From Undaria pinnatifida (lineage: Eukaryota > Sar > Phaeophyceae > Laminariales > Alariaceae), in NCBI GenBank assembly GCA_012845835.1, contig JABAKD010000028.1, positions 12,710,717 to 12,774,716 on the forward strand: 64,000 nucleotides of DNA, written 5' to 3'. The notes beneath the pieces were generated by a model that made no database searches, was not told the origin of the DNA, and worked only from the letters and a program-made list of their open reading frames with translations. Positions 46,126-55,575 of this stretch are shown here, one piece after another; positions within the stretch are counted from its first letter, which is position 1; the number at the start of each line of letters is the position of its first letter. The translations under genes and the position numbers were made by a program.

Positions 46126-46963
46126 ATTGGTTGATTGGTTGGTTGATTGAACACACGCGCTACGTTAGAGGTTCATCATAACCATTGTTTTTTCTGAGGT
46201 TCCTCAATTTGGGAGCTTAAGACCTCTCTAAGGCAAAAACTGATTTTTGGAGACAAAATAAACCCGCTACCGGATGAAAAATTCCATGGCCTAGGTACAC
46301 AACGAGAATCACGCCAAAAAAATGGCCCATTATTTATTTTTTTCCCCGACGATTTTGGGTTAAGGAGCCCCGTCATTCAGAAGCCATTTTAGACTCCTTC
46401 ACAAACAGCGCTACCTCGATCGTAGCATGCGTCAGAAAAAAAACAGCTCTTTCTGCTCGGTAGGCGGGGGTGTCCGACGCACGACGTTATGAGCTGTACG
46501 GCATGCGCATAGCATGCTGGTGCTCGTTTGCTGCAAGCTGTTCGTGGACCGTTGATAGCATCGTACTTGTCGTGTTTTTGGTCGATACAAATGGGCCCCA
46601 AGAGAGTGTTGATGCATCCAATGCGTAATCTCGTGTGCAACAATCTTGTCGTTGACGTGCGTTCACAGCACACAAAAACAATTGTTGTTGTGTTTTGAAC
46701 ACCAATAGCAAAGATGAGTATCGTCGAACTCACAGCTGACGTGTTTATAATACTGCACTATCATTACCACACCCCGCCCCCGCCCCCAGGTGGCACGTCA
46801 TCTCGGGCTGGACAGCTGCCGAAGCCTGCCTAAGCGAGCCATTCAGTTCGGCAGTCGCATCGCGCAGCACTGCGCCCGCCACACTCACGGGAGTCACCGG
46901 AGAGGGAGCGGGTCTGACCCAGCCTGTGCCGTCGGAAGCGTCGTTCCGGGGACCGATGCCTGA
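28931..46963 (+). CDS. ASNSD1-like protein (glutaminase plus asparagine-synthetase domain), 11 exons
   Basis: Exons: 28931-29053, 30313-30405, 31564-31650, 32194-32318, 33679-35049, 37181-37337, 37737-39074, 40696-40762, 42711-42855, 45267-45339, 46790-46963 (TGA). Together they give 1250 codons in perfect phase. The protein starts MCGIAFLL (Cys2 as in class-II glutaminase domains), then [28 protein letters not shown] and [12 protein letters not shown]. The PP-loop [14 protein letters not shown] is at about residue 557. C-terminal motifs are [91 protein letters not shown] and [13 protein letters not shown]. These match the ASNSD1 subfamily rather than AsnB. Its reaction is not established. 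Human ASNSD1 has about 640 residues; the extra length is a disordered acidic/Pro part of exon 5, plus a Gly-rich stretch and a Cys-rich motif in exon 7. Confidence 0.93.
30612..30911 (+). repeat. (AACGAC)n microsatellite, ASNSD1 intron 2
   Basis: 300 bp of AAC/GAC/AAT triplets, purine/C-rich on the sense strand. The long Thr-only (+) and Ser/Leu or Arg/Cys (-) frames are composition artefacts. Confidence 0.95.
31340..31555 (+). repeat. Degenerate 'tgagttctgatttctg' repeat before ASNSD1 exon 3
   Basis: About 215 bp of an 8-11 bp T-rich unit leads into the exon 3 acceptor at 31562-31563. Pyrimidine richness may help acceptor recognition. Confidence 0.75.
31815..32150 (+). repeat. Degenerate 'aatcatcaaaccgtc' repeat, ASNSD1 intron 3
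   Basis: About 335 bp of a 9-10 bp A/C-rich unit (AAACCATCA, AATCGTCAA) located just upstream of exon 4. Confidence 0.8.
32515..32605 (+). repeat. R2 block (M1 core), solo copy in ASNSD1 intron 4
   Basis: 'gactggaaacccatgattggggacatattacttggaattggtatagggaggggttt..ggctctaaaggggtta' matches the consensus seen in the 57240-57740 tandem array. Confidence 0.75.
32950..33400 (+). pseudogene. Degraded coding fragment in ASNSD1 intron 4 (family unknown)
   Basis: The plus strand reads [16 protein letters not shown], then [19 protein letters not shown] and [14 protein letters not shown] before a stop. The next frame then continues with [20 protein letters not shown]. The amino-acid composition is protein-like and GC is higher than around it, but a stop and a frame change break it. 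It is probably a piece of a mobile or duplicated gene. A minus-strand frame of 111 codons overlaps, so the strand is not certain. Confidence 0.35.
35085..35165 (-). mobile_element. M1 end fragment in ASNSD1 intron 5
   Basis: 'cacggtagaggtggcgc', then a T-run and 'ttctgaatgacgggctcctcaac', matching the outer end of M1 copies. Confidence 0.5.
35705..36540 (+). mobile_element. 3' end of a non-LTR retrotransposon (LINE ORF2 tail), degenerate
   Basis: Joined by eye over several stops and frame changes, the plus strand reads [66 protein letters not shown], then an open part 36057-36311. That part holds [21 protein letters not shown], the C-x-C...H...C zinc knuckle found after LINE reverse transcriptases. 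After the TAG at 36309 it continues [20 protein letters not shown] and [14 protein letters not shown]. It ends in an A-rich stretch near 36535. It is 5'-truncated as LINE copies usually are, and is inactive. Inserted in ASNSD1 intron 5. Confidence 0.7.
36720..37165 (+). repeat. Degenerate 'tgtgatctgtgatatgtgacc' repeat abutting ASNSD1 exon 6
   Basis: About 445 bp of 10-11 bp units (TGTGACCTGTGATCTG...) runs almost to the exon 6 acceptor at 37179-37180. Confidence 0.85.
37338..37736 (+). other. GC-AG intron (ASNSD1 intron 6)
   Basis: Donor CAG|GCGAGT and acceptor CTTCCAG|CCG. Only this join gives [20 protein letters not shown], which matches the conserved ASNSD1 block without gain or loss of residues. 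No GT donor near 37337 keeps the frame. Confidence 0.85.
37855..38145 (+). repeat. In-frame (GGN)n coding repeat in ASNSD1 exon 7
   Basis: GGTGTTGGT/GGTGATGGT-type triplets encode about 95 residues of Gly with Val, Asp and Ser. The frame stays open through it and into the following exon sequence. Confidence 0.85.
39540..40440 (+). repeat. Imperfect tandem repeat of about 190-240 bp, ASNSD1 intron 7
   Basis: Units share 'gaaactataaa.cc.tttt.aggggacaaaatctgac', 'ggaaggaaatacatcagtttatca', 'cctgtaagt.g.ataacc.gtgaggagagggcggag' and 'gggtttgaacaagagggagcgggggg'. Copies start near 39705, 39900, 40090 and 40330. A related piece of about 200 bp lies beyond exon 8 at 40795-41010. Confidence 0.75.
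41220..41690 (+). repeat. GGGTCGGGTC repeat family D2, expanded copy (ASNSD1 intron 8)
   Basis: About 15 tandem copies of a 22-bp unit gggtcgggtcaggaggtatt follow an entry sequence 'ccgacccgcgggccgg'. They end in an inverted arm 'accctgacccgacccgacccgcg'. The same architecture, with only a few units, occurs at 15425-15620 and 58185-58355. Confidence 0.9.
41810..42012 (+). repeat. (TAC)n microsatellite, ASNSD1 intron 8
   Basis: About 200 bp of TAC triplets with a few TTC, TAT and TAG variants. Confidence 0.95.
42125..42235 (+). repeat. Degenerate 'aacctattaataacctctt' repeat
   Basis: About five imperfect copies of a roughly 20-bp AT-rich unit containing the palindrome attaat. Confidence 0.75.
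43210..43445 (-). mobile_element. M1 element, reverse orientation, ASNSD1 intron 9
   Basis: Begins 'gcgctttttggctgaaacgttttctgagtgacggggctcctt', carries a reversed R2 block (ccctccccatactaattccaagtag..tttccagtt), then 'aaccccaaatcgtcgg.atttc' and 'accacggg.ttg'. Confidence 0.65.
43998..44152 (+). repeat. (AGT/AGC)n microsatellite
   Basis: AGT and AGC triplets in blocks. The Ser-, Val- and Thr-only frames are artefacts. Confidence 0.95.
44153..44650 (+). mobile_element. M1 element and a second fragment, ASNSD1 intron 9
   Basis: 'aggtaggggtgcaccaaccattgtttttctgaggctcctaacc' at the left, 'gttttgagtagagtgtacgtgcc', 'ggcctaggtatacaac' and 'gtcgttcagaaaac' follow, ending near 44430. From 44440 'caccgaggcaccaatttg..ggggctcctcac..gaggagctc' starts another partial copy. 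The element directly abuts the AGT array. Confidence 0.65.
45660..45835 (+). repeat. Dispersed repeat D4, copy 1
   Basis: 'gtccgcctgaggccgagtggagctcgggagtcgccgctttttgggggg' and 'tttcaaagatccaaaaaaacgtcacgaccacct.agcgtattatataata' recur in inverse orientation at 55885-56015. Confidence 0.75.
45905..46150 (+). repeat. (GATT)n microsatellite, ASNSD1 intron 10
   Basis: Tetranucleotide TTGA/TTGG array of about 245 bp, followed at once by an M1 element. Confidence 0.95.
46160..46440 (+). mobile_element. M1 element, best-preserved single copy
   Basis: 'cgctacgttagaggttcatcataaccattgttttttctgaggttcctcaatttgggagcttaagacctc', central 'catggcctaggtacacaac' and right end 'cgacgattttgggttaaggagccccgtcattcagaa'. 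Outer ends are imperfect inverted repeats (ttttctga-ggctcct motif). Again it sits at the edge of a microsatellite. Confidence 0.7.
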
Positions 46964-49900
46964 TTCGCAACCCCTATTGCTAGTGCTGTGTATTGGCTGA
47001 CTATGATATGAGTCGCCGGCTGGCTACTTCCGTCGAGGTTTATTTGGGGTACTTTTGCTTGCAAGCATAGGTAATATTAATAGGAAATGTTTCTTGTTTG
47101 GTGGTTGGCTAGGTAAGTACGGCCGTTAGTTTTGTGCGGCTTTTCACGGAGTTCCGTGTTTTTGTAACTGACTGGGACGCTCATGGTGTGTGCATTTATT
47201 TTGTAACACTAAGTTGGTTAGTTGGCTTTTAGATCTAATAACCACTGTAACTAATAGTCTATACCAGCACAACTTCACACGTGCGGCGCCATGAAGAAGC
47301 TTGCACTTCGTGACGGTCAGTAAGGTGCCGAACTACACCAAATGGAGTTGATGCTTGCGTCGCAGGTTGGCCTGAACCGAGAGAGGAAACTTCCAGAGGG
47401 TCTTCCTACGAGAGAACTAAAGCGGACACGACCAAAACAGTTTTGGGGTAGTATTGTCTGGGAAACACCTTTCGCGGGCTACACCCTCCAAAGGAACGTT
47501 GAATGATCTTTGTTTCTTTGGCGATCGGCGTACAATTGTTATTCAGTGGCGCTGCGTTGTCAAGGTGAGGTTGTGCGGAAGATCACGACCTTGGACACGG
47601 CGTTCCGAAGCCGGGGCACACTCCTAGTCAAGGTTAGAGGCTGTTTGTGCAGGCCTTACGGAGTTCGTGCGTTCGCGGGGTGTCCTAAAAAAGTCTACAC
47701 CTCTCGCCGTATCGGGGGGTTATATCCAGCCGTCGAGAGGAACCATACTATTGCGCGTGCATAGTTCCGTTGTCGAATTGTGTTGTAAAGCTCATGCTAT
47801 TATATCAAACAGATGATCGTTCTTGAGAGAGCACTTTTTTTTCCGCGCGGTGTCCGGCTGTCCGGGCCTTGATTAAAATTCGGGCACGGTGGTTCTGGCG
47901 GCCGTGACGTGGTTTGGCGCCTGCGGTTGTCGGTGGCAGTGGCAGCAGTGGTGGCTTATAGTGGTGGACTGATTCTACGATAGCCCCCCCCCAAACCAGC
48001 GATTTTCTTGAACGACCGTTTCATGACTGCTTGACACGAGGAAGAATCTTAATACTGTGCGAAAATTTTACTCACATACTTTCTTGTTTGCAAAGGACTA
48101 CTAGTACTACTATCGAACGATGGCGTCGGGATTGCAAGGGGCGCCGTATTTCAGGAGTTACGCCCGGGAGCTGGTTTCGAAACCGGCGATTTCGTTAAAG
48201 AAAAGCTGGGGGGGGCTGCCGTAGAACGACTCGGTGGTCGTGATGATGGCGGCGGCGGTGGCGATGGTTGTAGTGTTGGCGGTGGCGATGGTGGTGTGTT
48301 GTGGTGGTGGTTGTGGCGGTGGTGGTGGCCGACCGAGAGAAAACAAAGTGACATGTCTTAAGAGACCCCAAGTGTTGAAAGACCGCAAGCCGTGAGATAC
48401 GCCTAGTCTTGGGAAACATTCTTCAGGTGAAGCAAAGGCTTGACAGACCCCTACTCTTGGGCGACAACAATTTTTGAGGGGCAAAACCACCAATGGGCTT
48501 CGCGTGCGCACCTAGCGTACAACCCCGGGGGTACAATGCAGCTATTATTAATAACACTCTTGAGCTTATCACCAGGTATCTAATTATTGCACGTGTCATA
48601 CAGACGCGGCCCGCGTGCGCCCCACACGATCGCCCCCATCTATGACCAACTATCATTGACAGGTCTACACTGCTGTAGGTAAAATCCTGGAACTATTGCC
48701 CGGTAAATTGGATTGCCGCTGATGCGTCCCTCGCCTACCACGTTCAACAGCAGCATCCCGTCTTCATGTCTCCGACTAGAAAAACAAATTCATACTCGGT
48801 GCCGCCCCGCCCCCCAGCCACGAGCGGCTCAACAATTATTTTGTGGTCGTTTTTGGTTGTTCTTGTGTCATGGTTGGATTGTGGCTAACAACTCATAAAC
48901 GTGGAGGGCAGAGGCAAAAAAAAAGAGGCGGGAACTTGAAAAACGGGCGGAAAGACTAAACCACCACTCGCCCCTATCACGCAACCCTGTGACGCAACAC
49001 CATCATTACGCAACGTATCACTTGGGTACGCAAGGCCATACTCCCTACGCAACACTGCTGCTATTGTTATATCGCACAGTTCGGATACCGGCAGTCACAT
49101 TTGTGCACTGTTTGCACAACAAGATCCAAGCCCGCCGCCTACTGCCGTCCCAGATAGTGACGTACACGGTTACCCCCCCCCTCCATCCATCCATCCATCC
49201 ATCCATCCATCCATCATCCATCCAACCAACCGCCATCCAACCAACCGCCTCATCGCGAAAAACAAGTTTTGAAATACCTACGGGGCACGACGGTTTTCGT
49301 TTCATTCTGGGGGGGGGGCAGCAGGTGGCGCCGTCGATTCGTCCTCTACCACGAGTGGACAGTAAATTACAATGGCCACAACGCAACACCTAACCAAACT
49401 CACCATCCACCTCCTCCCTACTGTCGACGTAGTAGTACTAGTGACCCCTCCTCTCTCCAACACGCCCCCTGCCCCCCCCTGGGTTCCCTGGGCCCTAACA
49501 AGTTATTTCCGGCTACTCCCCGGAGACCTCTCCACCCACTTGTCCGTTCTTTCTCGCTACGACGACCGTAAGTGCCTCCCCGTCACACCCCCCTCCCCCC
49601 CTACCTGCACAAAAGTCAAACCCTCCACCATCAGACCAGCCCAAAATATCATCGCTATCGTTATTGTCGTTGCCGCGAGGCTCACCCATCCATCCATCCA
49701 TCTATGTCAACTCTCGACCGAGCAGCATTAAAAACATCCTTACCGGCCCAACTCTTCACCAAGAGCATGTTAACAATGAGCGATGGGGGTGCTTCGCAGC
49801 GTAACAGCGAGCCGCCCCCTAGCCTCGTTCGTAGGCGCGAAACAAACGGCTCGTTGGGTGCTCTCGTAGTGCAGCGACGCCTTGAAATGAGCCGGGGCCC

Positions 49901-49984
49901 ATTCCGCGTCATGCTCCGCCCCATACCTCAGATGTCAACACACTTTCGCGCTTATCGTCTGATGCCTGGCGCTTTAGGCCGAAC

Positions 49985-50190
49985 ATATCACGCCTAACAG
50001 CCCGCGCCTGAAGTTTCATGCCTAAAGTCTTACGCCTAAAGTTTCACGCCTAACGTTTCGCGCCTTTCATGTCACGCTTAGCGTCTCAGGACTAACGCCT
50101 CACATCTCACGCCAAACATCTCACGCCCAACACCTCACGTCTAACGTCTCAGGCTGAACACTCTCACGCCTAACGTCTCACGCGCACGCA
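49985..50190 (+). repeat. Degenerate 15-16 bp repeat 'cacgcctaacgtctca'
   Basis: About thirteen imperfect copies (cgcctaaagtttca, cgcctaacgtttcg, cgtctaacgtctca). Confidence 0.85.
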
Positions 50191-51331
50191 TAGCGGTTTC
50201 CGTTTCCAAATCACCAGTGAATGTGCTAATACAAATACTGAAGAACACGGCTTCTACTACTGAAGAACACGGCTTCGTTACAACGGCAACCTGAATATTG
50301 AATACCGGGCGAAGTACTCCGTAGCAAGACCACTCGAGGTGCCGCTGGTGGTGTTATCCTCACGCCAAACACTGCACACGTCGGATAAACCACGATCGAG
50401 ATCATACACATCCTGCATCTCTCGTTATGATATGTTTGCGCAGGATCTACGTAGTACAGCATGATCTGCAGGCCATGCAGATCATATTGACCAGGGATCT
50501 GTATGCCTGACAGACACAGATAATCAATACCAGGTAGATCAATAGGGATCTGATACGTCCCATGTGTGAAATTCTGTTCGGAGCGCATAGTTCCTCACCC
50601 GCCAAAGTACCCTAGCCCATCACAGCGTCACGCCACCACCACCTGCCCGCAGCTGCATATTCCCTACGCGAGCAAGGCCGCGTCTCCCTGCATTATTTCG
50701 AGCACAGGACGGCACCAAAAGCTCGACAGGAAAAAATGCCAATAGCGCACAAAAAAGATAGTTCCACCAATCAAAAAAATTGTCCAGTCCGTTGATTGGT
50801 TGCCGCCGCACCCCCCTCACCCCCCCCCGGACAGCAAAAAAGAAAAGCAAAGAAATCGCAAACCCGATGGCGGTGCCCCTAGTTCGAGCCGGGCGGACAC
50901 GTCACTGCCCAACCCACGCCACCCACGCATGACCGCCCGCTCTACACCCTCTACTTCGTAACAAAAAATTATATATCGCAAGCAGTCTCGTACACCTCCT
51001 CCGCTCCTTCCTTCTTTATCTCGTTTTAACGAACACGTCTACCCCCCTCGCTCCCACCCCCATCCCCACCATCAGCTATCACCCGCACTCACGCCCCCGC
51101 CACCACCCCCGCCTTGCCTAGCATCATCAAAAAACAAAAGTACGCGTAACCTCTCTATAATAAACACGAGACGAAGCGGCACGGTCCCATGTGATCCATG
51201 CAGACGACGCCGGCCCGCGCTGTCTACCTTTGACCAGCCCATCCCATCCCTGCCGACTTAAACACAACGGGTAACATGAATCTGCGCCCCGGCTTCCATT
51301 CAAACGAGAGGACACAGTACGCATCATTTAG

Positions 51332-51600
51332 CTAGCGTCATTTGGCGAGCGTCATTTAGCGAGCGTCATTTAGCGAGCGTCATTTAGCGAGCGTCATATA
51401 GCGAGCGTCATTTAGCGAGCGTCGTTCAGCGAGCACTAATTAACAAGCATAATTTAGCAAGCATCACGAGCAAGCATCTTAGCAAACACCAGTAGTAGCA
51501 AGGATCACAAGCAAGCAAAATTAGCGTGCATCGTTAGCAAGTCTCAACAGCAAGCATAATGGAGCACGTATCGTTAGCAAGTATTGCCTTCAAGCAACGA
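51332..51600 (+). repeat. 14-bp repeat 'gcgtcatttagcga' grading into 'agcaagcat' units
   Basis: About seven good 14-bp copies to 51435, then increasingly degenerate 'caagcataatttag' forms. Confidence 0.85.
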
Positions 51601-51886
51601 TTTATGGGCTTGCTTGTGTGCCCCTGGACTACCACTGCAGGATTCCAACGTGGCATATGACAGTGCTATTTCTCGCAGACAGCGTAGTACTACCCGCCTC
51701 CTCGCCCCACCCATAAAACGCGAAACAAAAAAAATCGCCAGATTCATTTGACGCAACGCAGGGACATACAAAACAGAGGAACGGATTTGATCGGTGCCCG
51801 GGAGGCGCGGTAAAAAACAAAAAAAAAATGGGTCCCAAAACAGGAACTGGCAAAAAAAAAGGTTTTGTATTTTGTTTCTGTATACT

Positions 51887-53716
51887 CTACTGCACAAAAG
51901 GACCCGTGCCCGCGCCTGCGCCCGAGCCAGAGCTAGAACCAGCACCAGAACCAGCAATGCCCGGCTGAATAAGGTTCTCGTCCGCGACGGCGCCCCCCCC
52001 GCCCTCTCCCTCTGGTGGGGTGTGAACGTTCGGTGTTCCGGTGACGGCCTCCGCCGTGCTTGGAAGTGCCCCCGCCTGCCCATCTCCCGCCTCCGCCGCA
52101 GCACCTGCAGGAGGAGCCGCGGGAGCGGTGCTATCGGCGACGGTGGTGGTGGCAGCAGGGGCGCTGCTTCCAACCGTTTGCGACGCGGCGGCGGCCTCAC
52201 CTTCCCCCCCCGGCGGTGGCGCGACGTACACAGGCGCGACCGCCCCCGCGCCAAGAGCGGGAGCCGTCAACACTGCTGGCGCCACGGTTGCCGGCACCGC
52301 CACCGCTGCCGCGGACGCGCCCCCTAGCATATCCCCACCAAGCGAGACGGCGTGCGAGGCAGCGACATCGCCGACGGTGGCGCCGCTCAAGAGCCCGCCA
52401 CCGAAGACCTCCGAGGTCGGCGCTGACGGGTCGCCCCCCCCCATAATATCGTCGCCGATGCCCTCGAGGGCCGAGGCTACAGCGTCCGCGCCGCCCCCCA
52501 AGAGCGAGCTGGGTACCGCTTCGGGGGACGAACCTAGCGTCTCCATCCCTAACCCCGACCCTAACCCTGTCCCTGCTCCTCCTACTCCCGCCATTGCCGA
52601 AGGAGCTACCGCGGACGAAGGAAACCCTGCCGACGACGACCCGAGCGGAGGCGCAGACGTTGCCCCTCCTCCAATGGAAGACGCCATAGGCGTTATGCCT
52701 TCCGTGCCCGGTACTGCTGCCGGCGCAGTTGGGGTCATGCCCTCGCCCGGTGCTCCTGATGACGGCGCCCGCAGAGATCCGGTGACAACGTCGCCGCCGA
52801 TTCCTGCCGGAAAGCCCGCCGCGTGCGAAGCATCCGCTGAATCAGGACCAGCCTTCCCCCCGAACCCGCCCCCCGTAACAGCGGAAGCAGCGGAAGCAGT
52901 AGCAGCGGCAGCAGCAGTAGTAGCACCAGCAGCGGTAGCGGCAGCATTGGCATCAGAAGGAGCTCCGTGCCCAAGGCTCGCGCTGCTGTCAAACAAAAAC
53001 GGGGACCCGGCTACCCCCTGGCCGCTCCCCCCTACCGCCGGCGCCGGCGCCATCGCCGCGTCTCCCATCCCCAAACCCACGACACCACCACCACCACCTG
53101 CGCCGACCCCAACTATCGCGGCATGCTCGATCGAGGCGCTAAGCCCACCGCCTCCGTACAAGCTCACGGCCTCCGGCGAGTGGTATGATTCGTGCGCGCC
53201 AGAGGGAGGCGCAGCCGTGGCCGCCGCTCCCAAAGCCGACGACTGCCCGGTAGAACCCTCGCCTCCCTCCCCGTCCCCATCGTCATCGTCCAACTTCGGC
53301 ACCTTCTCAGGGGGCGGGAGGACCGGACTATCCCCGCCATGCCCAGAATGTGTCCGCCGCGGTATGAGCAGAGCGGGGGGAGTCCTCGCAGGGAGAGAAG
53401 ATATCGAGGCCCCACCCATACCCCCACCGCGGCTCATGGCCCCTCCCCCAGGGTCGTCTTCACCGCTTTCGTCGCCGCTTTCATCTTCGTCGCCGTCGCC
53501 GCCGGCGCCGGCAGAGGAGGAGGCGCCGCCTGCTACGAAGCGTTTCACGCGGCGTAAGCCTTGGCGGCCGCCGCCGGCGGGGGCGGGGGTGGTGTCGGTG
53601 CGGGTGGCGGCGCGCGGAGTGACGGGGAGCATTGGTCCTACTTCGTCGAGCTGCGCGAGGACCTCTGCGGTGAGTTGGTCCGCCTTGTCCTGAGGTTCAT
53701 CACGATGCGGCAGCAA
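51887..53716 (-). CDS. Long disordered protein, probable C-terminal exon (unrecognised)
   Basis: An open minus-strand frame of 609 codons ends in TAG at 51887. No ATG begins it; it may start at the acceptor ...gaacctcag near 53695, reading DKADQLTAEVLAQLDEVGP. The rest is low complexity: a basic patch (RRVKRF), an acidic patch (GDGDEDESGDESGEDD), then long Gly/Ala/Ser/Pro stretches with no repeat unit or domain. Such tails are typical of nuclear regulators, but nothing identifies a family. The complementary strand is also open for 550 codons (52041-53693) because of the GC-rich third positions. I prefer the minus strand for its helix-like start and charged patches. Upstream exons were not found to the right. 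Confidence 0.45.
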   Translation of the reverse strand: MLPHRDEPQDKADQLTAEVLAQLDEVGPMLPVTPRAATRTDTTPAPAGGGRQGLRRVKRFVAGGASSSAGAGGDGDEDESGDESGEDDPGGGAMSRGGGMGGASISSLPARTPPALLIPRRTHSGHGGDSPVLPPPEKVPKLDDDDGDGEGGEGSTGQSSALGAAATAAPPSGAHESYHSPEAVSLYGGGGLSASIEHAAIVGVGAGGGGGVVGLGMGDAAMAPAPAVGGSGQGVAGSPFLFDSSASLGHGAPSDANAAATAAGATTAAAAATASAASAVTGGGFGGKAGPDSADASHAAGFPAGIGGDVVTGSLRAPSSGAPGEGMTPTAPAAVPGTEGITPMASSIGGGATSAPPLGSSSAGFPSSAVAPSAMAGVGGAGTGLGSGLGMETLGSSPEAVPSSLLGGGADAVASALEGIGDDIMGGGDPSAPTSEVFGGGLLSGATVGDVAASHAVSLGGDMLGGASAAAVAVPATVAPAVLTAPALGAGAVAPVYVAPPPGGEGEAAAASQTVGSSAPAATTTVADSTAPAAPPAGAAAEAGDGQAGALPSTAEAVTGTPNVHTPPEGEGGGGAVADENLIQPGIAGSGAGSSSGSGAGAGTGPFVQ

Positions 53717-53947
53717 GGAGCAGGTTGATACGGCGTGTCAATAGTTATAAAACAGGCAAGTTCAGGTAGATGCAGGCAATTACAGGACAGTTTAGACAAG
53801 CATCAAGTAGGTTCAGATAAATAATGGCAAACATAAGCACTAGCGGTCCGGCCACGGCTCCGCTCGTGGCGCTAGGTCGGCGTTGCCTATAGTGGAGTTT
53901 TGGGTAGGGCATAGCAGTAGACATCGTATAAATACTAATAGTGCACT

Positions 53948-54620
53948 GTGATGTATCACTCTACCCCGTGTGCGGCGGGATCTCGGCGTAGGCCCCAGGG
54001 GCACCACTCACAGCGAGCTGGTCCCATGGGCCCAAGCCAATCAGCAACTAAGGAACGGGAGTGGGGTCTTCGCAGCGTGCGGGGCTGTATATACCCGGGG
54101 GATCAACGTTTTCGTCCCCCGGTTGTTGGAGTTGAGCATGTATGGAATATTTCTGAACCGGGGATGGGACCTTATTCTGTCCGGGTGCGGCGGAACATCG
54201 ACGTTGGCCCAACAGGAAGCTTTCCCAGCTTTCTGGATCTATGAACCCCGGCCAATCAGCAATCAGCAATCAGTGCATATGGGTGGAATTTCCACACCAT
54301 GCGGGGCGGTACCATCTCGGGGAATCACTGTTGTCGTCCCCGGGTTGTTGGAGATGTAGGTTTACGGAAGGGTTTCTGACCCGGCGATGGGACCTTATCC
54401 TCCCCGGGTGCGGAGGGACCTCGAGCCACATCCTATCACCGATCAGCCGATGGGGTCGGGGTTAGACCGTACGGGGCGGTGTTGATCCCGAGGATCGCCG
54501 TTTCTTCCCCGACTGGTTGGAGTTGTAGATATGGAGAGATTTCGGAACTGGCGATAAGACCCTACCCTCCCCGCCTGCGGTGGAACCTCGGTAGCTCTTA
54601 CCGATGGAATATTTATGTTC
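53948..54620 (+). repeat. Imperfect tandem repeat of about 170-220 bp, about 3.5 copies
   Basis: Units share 'ccccgg.tgttggagttg', 'tttctgaaccgg.gatgggacctta.tc..tccgggtgcgg.gga' and 'ccaatcagcaa'. The open frames across it change from unit to unit and are not supported as genes. Confidence 0.75.
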
Positions 54621-54892
54621 GGCACCAACCTTCTAGAAAAGAGTCAGCGGCGTTTGGCATGTATGTAATAGGCCAACCAGAGCGACCAGAATCGACGTTC
54701 ACAATTGTACTCGAGCAGCAAGACTGGTTTGATCGCTGCCAGGACTGCCTCGGGATTGTCGGGAATGCTCAGCACGCCACGGTCACGGCTCGGCGCGGCA
54801 CGACACCTGGCGTTCCGCTAGTGGTGTCGCCCACCCTCCCTACTCATACGGCAAGACGGGGATCTAGACGCTCTGAGTAGAGAGACCATTAC

Positions 54893-54922
54893 GACAGACA
54901 GCCAGATAGACAGCCAGCCAGA

Positions 54923-54961
<39 letters not shown>

Positions 54962-54971
54962 ACAGCCAGCC

Positions 54972-55060
<89 letters not shown>

Positions 55061-55115
55061 GGCAGACAGACAGACAGACAGACAGACAGACAGGGAAGAC
55101 AGACAGACTGACAGA
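54893..55115 (+). repeat. (CAGC)n/(CAGA)n microsatellite
   Basis: CAGC units grade into CAGA units, giving Cys/Leu/Ser/Val frames on the minus strand that are artefacts. Confidence 0.95.
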
Positions 55116-55379
55116 CAGACGTGTTTTCTGTGTTGTATAATAGGGATAACAGGTAGCAGTATACTTGAGTGTGTGTATCTCCACCACGCACCACGACTTG
55201 CTTGTAGCCTAAGCCACTATAGTACGAATAAGTCAAGGCGTTTTTATTGCGGGCGGTCCGGAAAAAAACAGAAATAAATCCTCAGTTCGTTGAATGTGCT
55301 TCTGCAGCTGATGCTATACTTTTTTTTAAAGATCACAAGGCCGGGATTCATCTGTACTAGAGCAGTGTTACGGGATCAT

Positions 55380-55562
55380 TCAATTATCCTCGCACTACTC
55401 TCGCGCTCCCTCCCAGCAGAAATTCAGATTTAGGGTCACGTAAGGGTCCTTCTCCCCTCTCCCCACTAAGGTACGTACCTTCAGTTTTATCGCGATGAAA
55501 AATTAGCATTTTCTTCCCTCGTCGACGCGCGTCGAATTGTACCTACCCACGCTGCTAGGCGC
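55380..55562 (+). repeat. Dispersed repeat D1, copy 2
   Basis: 'atcctcgcactactctcgcgctccctcc', 'ttagggtcacgtaagggt', 'ggtacgtaccttcagttttatcgcgatgaa' and 'ttccctcgtcgacgcgcgtcgaatt'. Confidence 0.7.
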
Positions 55563-55575
55563 TCTCAGCAGTTGA

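Larger units (their letters stand above)
46964..51886. other. Region without a supported gene
   Basis: A plus-strand frame at about 47365-47505 follows an AG acceptor and reads VGLNRERKLPEGLPTRELKR and QFWGSIVWETPFAGYTLQR before a stop. Another frame, 47510-47764, is open. Neither is recognised, and they may be the remnant of a gene or element. The rest has C-rich pyrimidine tracts, a GGT/CCA-rich stretch (48190-48330), (CCAT)n at 49181-49215 and at 49688-49702, and short tandem repeats. Confidence 0.4.

Noticed and set aside
45968-46156. Asn-Gln-Ser-Ile repeat protein on the minus strand
   Set aside because: Translation of the GATT microsatellite.
52041-53693. Plus-strand 550-codon frame as a gene
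   Set aside because: Low-complexity Pro/Ala/Ser complement of the minus-strand frame; less plausible start and no domain. Kept only as an open question.
54864-55236. Cys-Leu-Ser-Val repeat proteins
   Set aside because: Translation of the CAGA/CAGC array.
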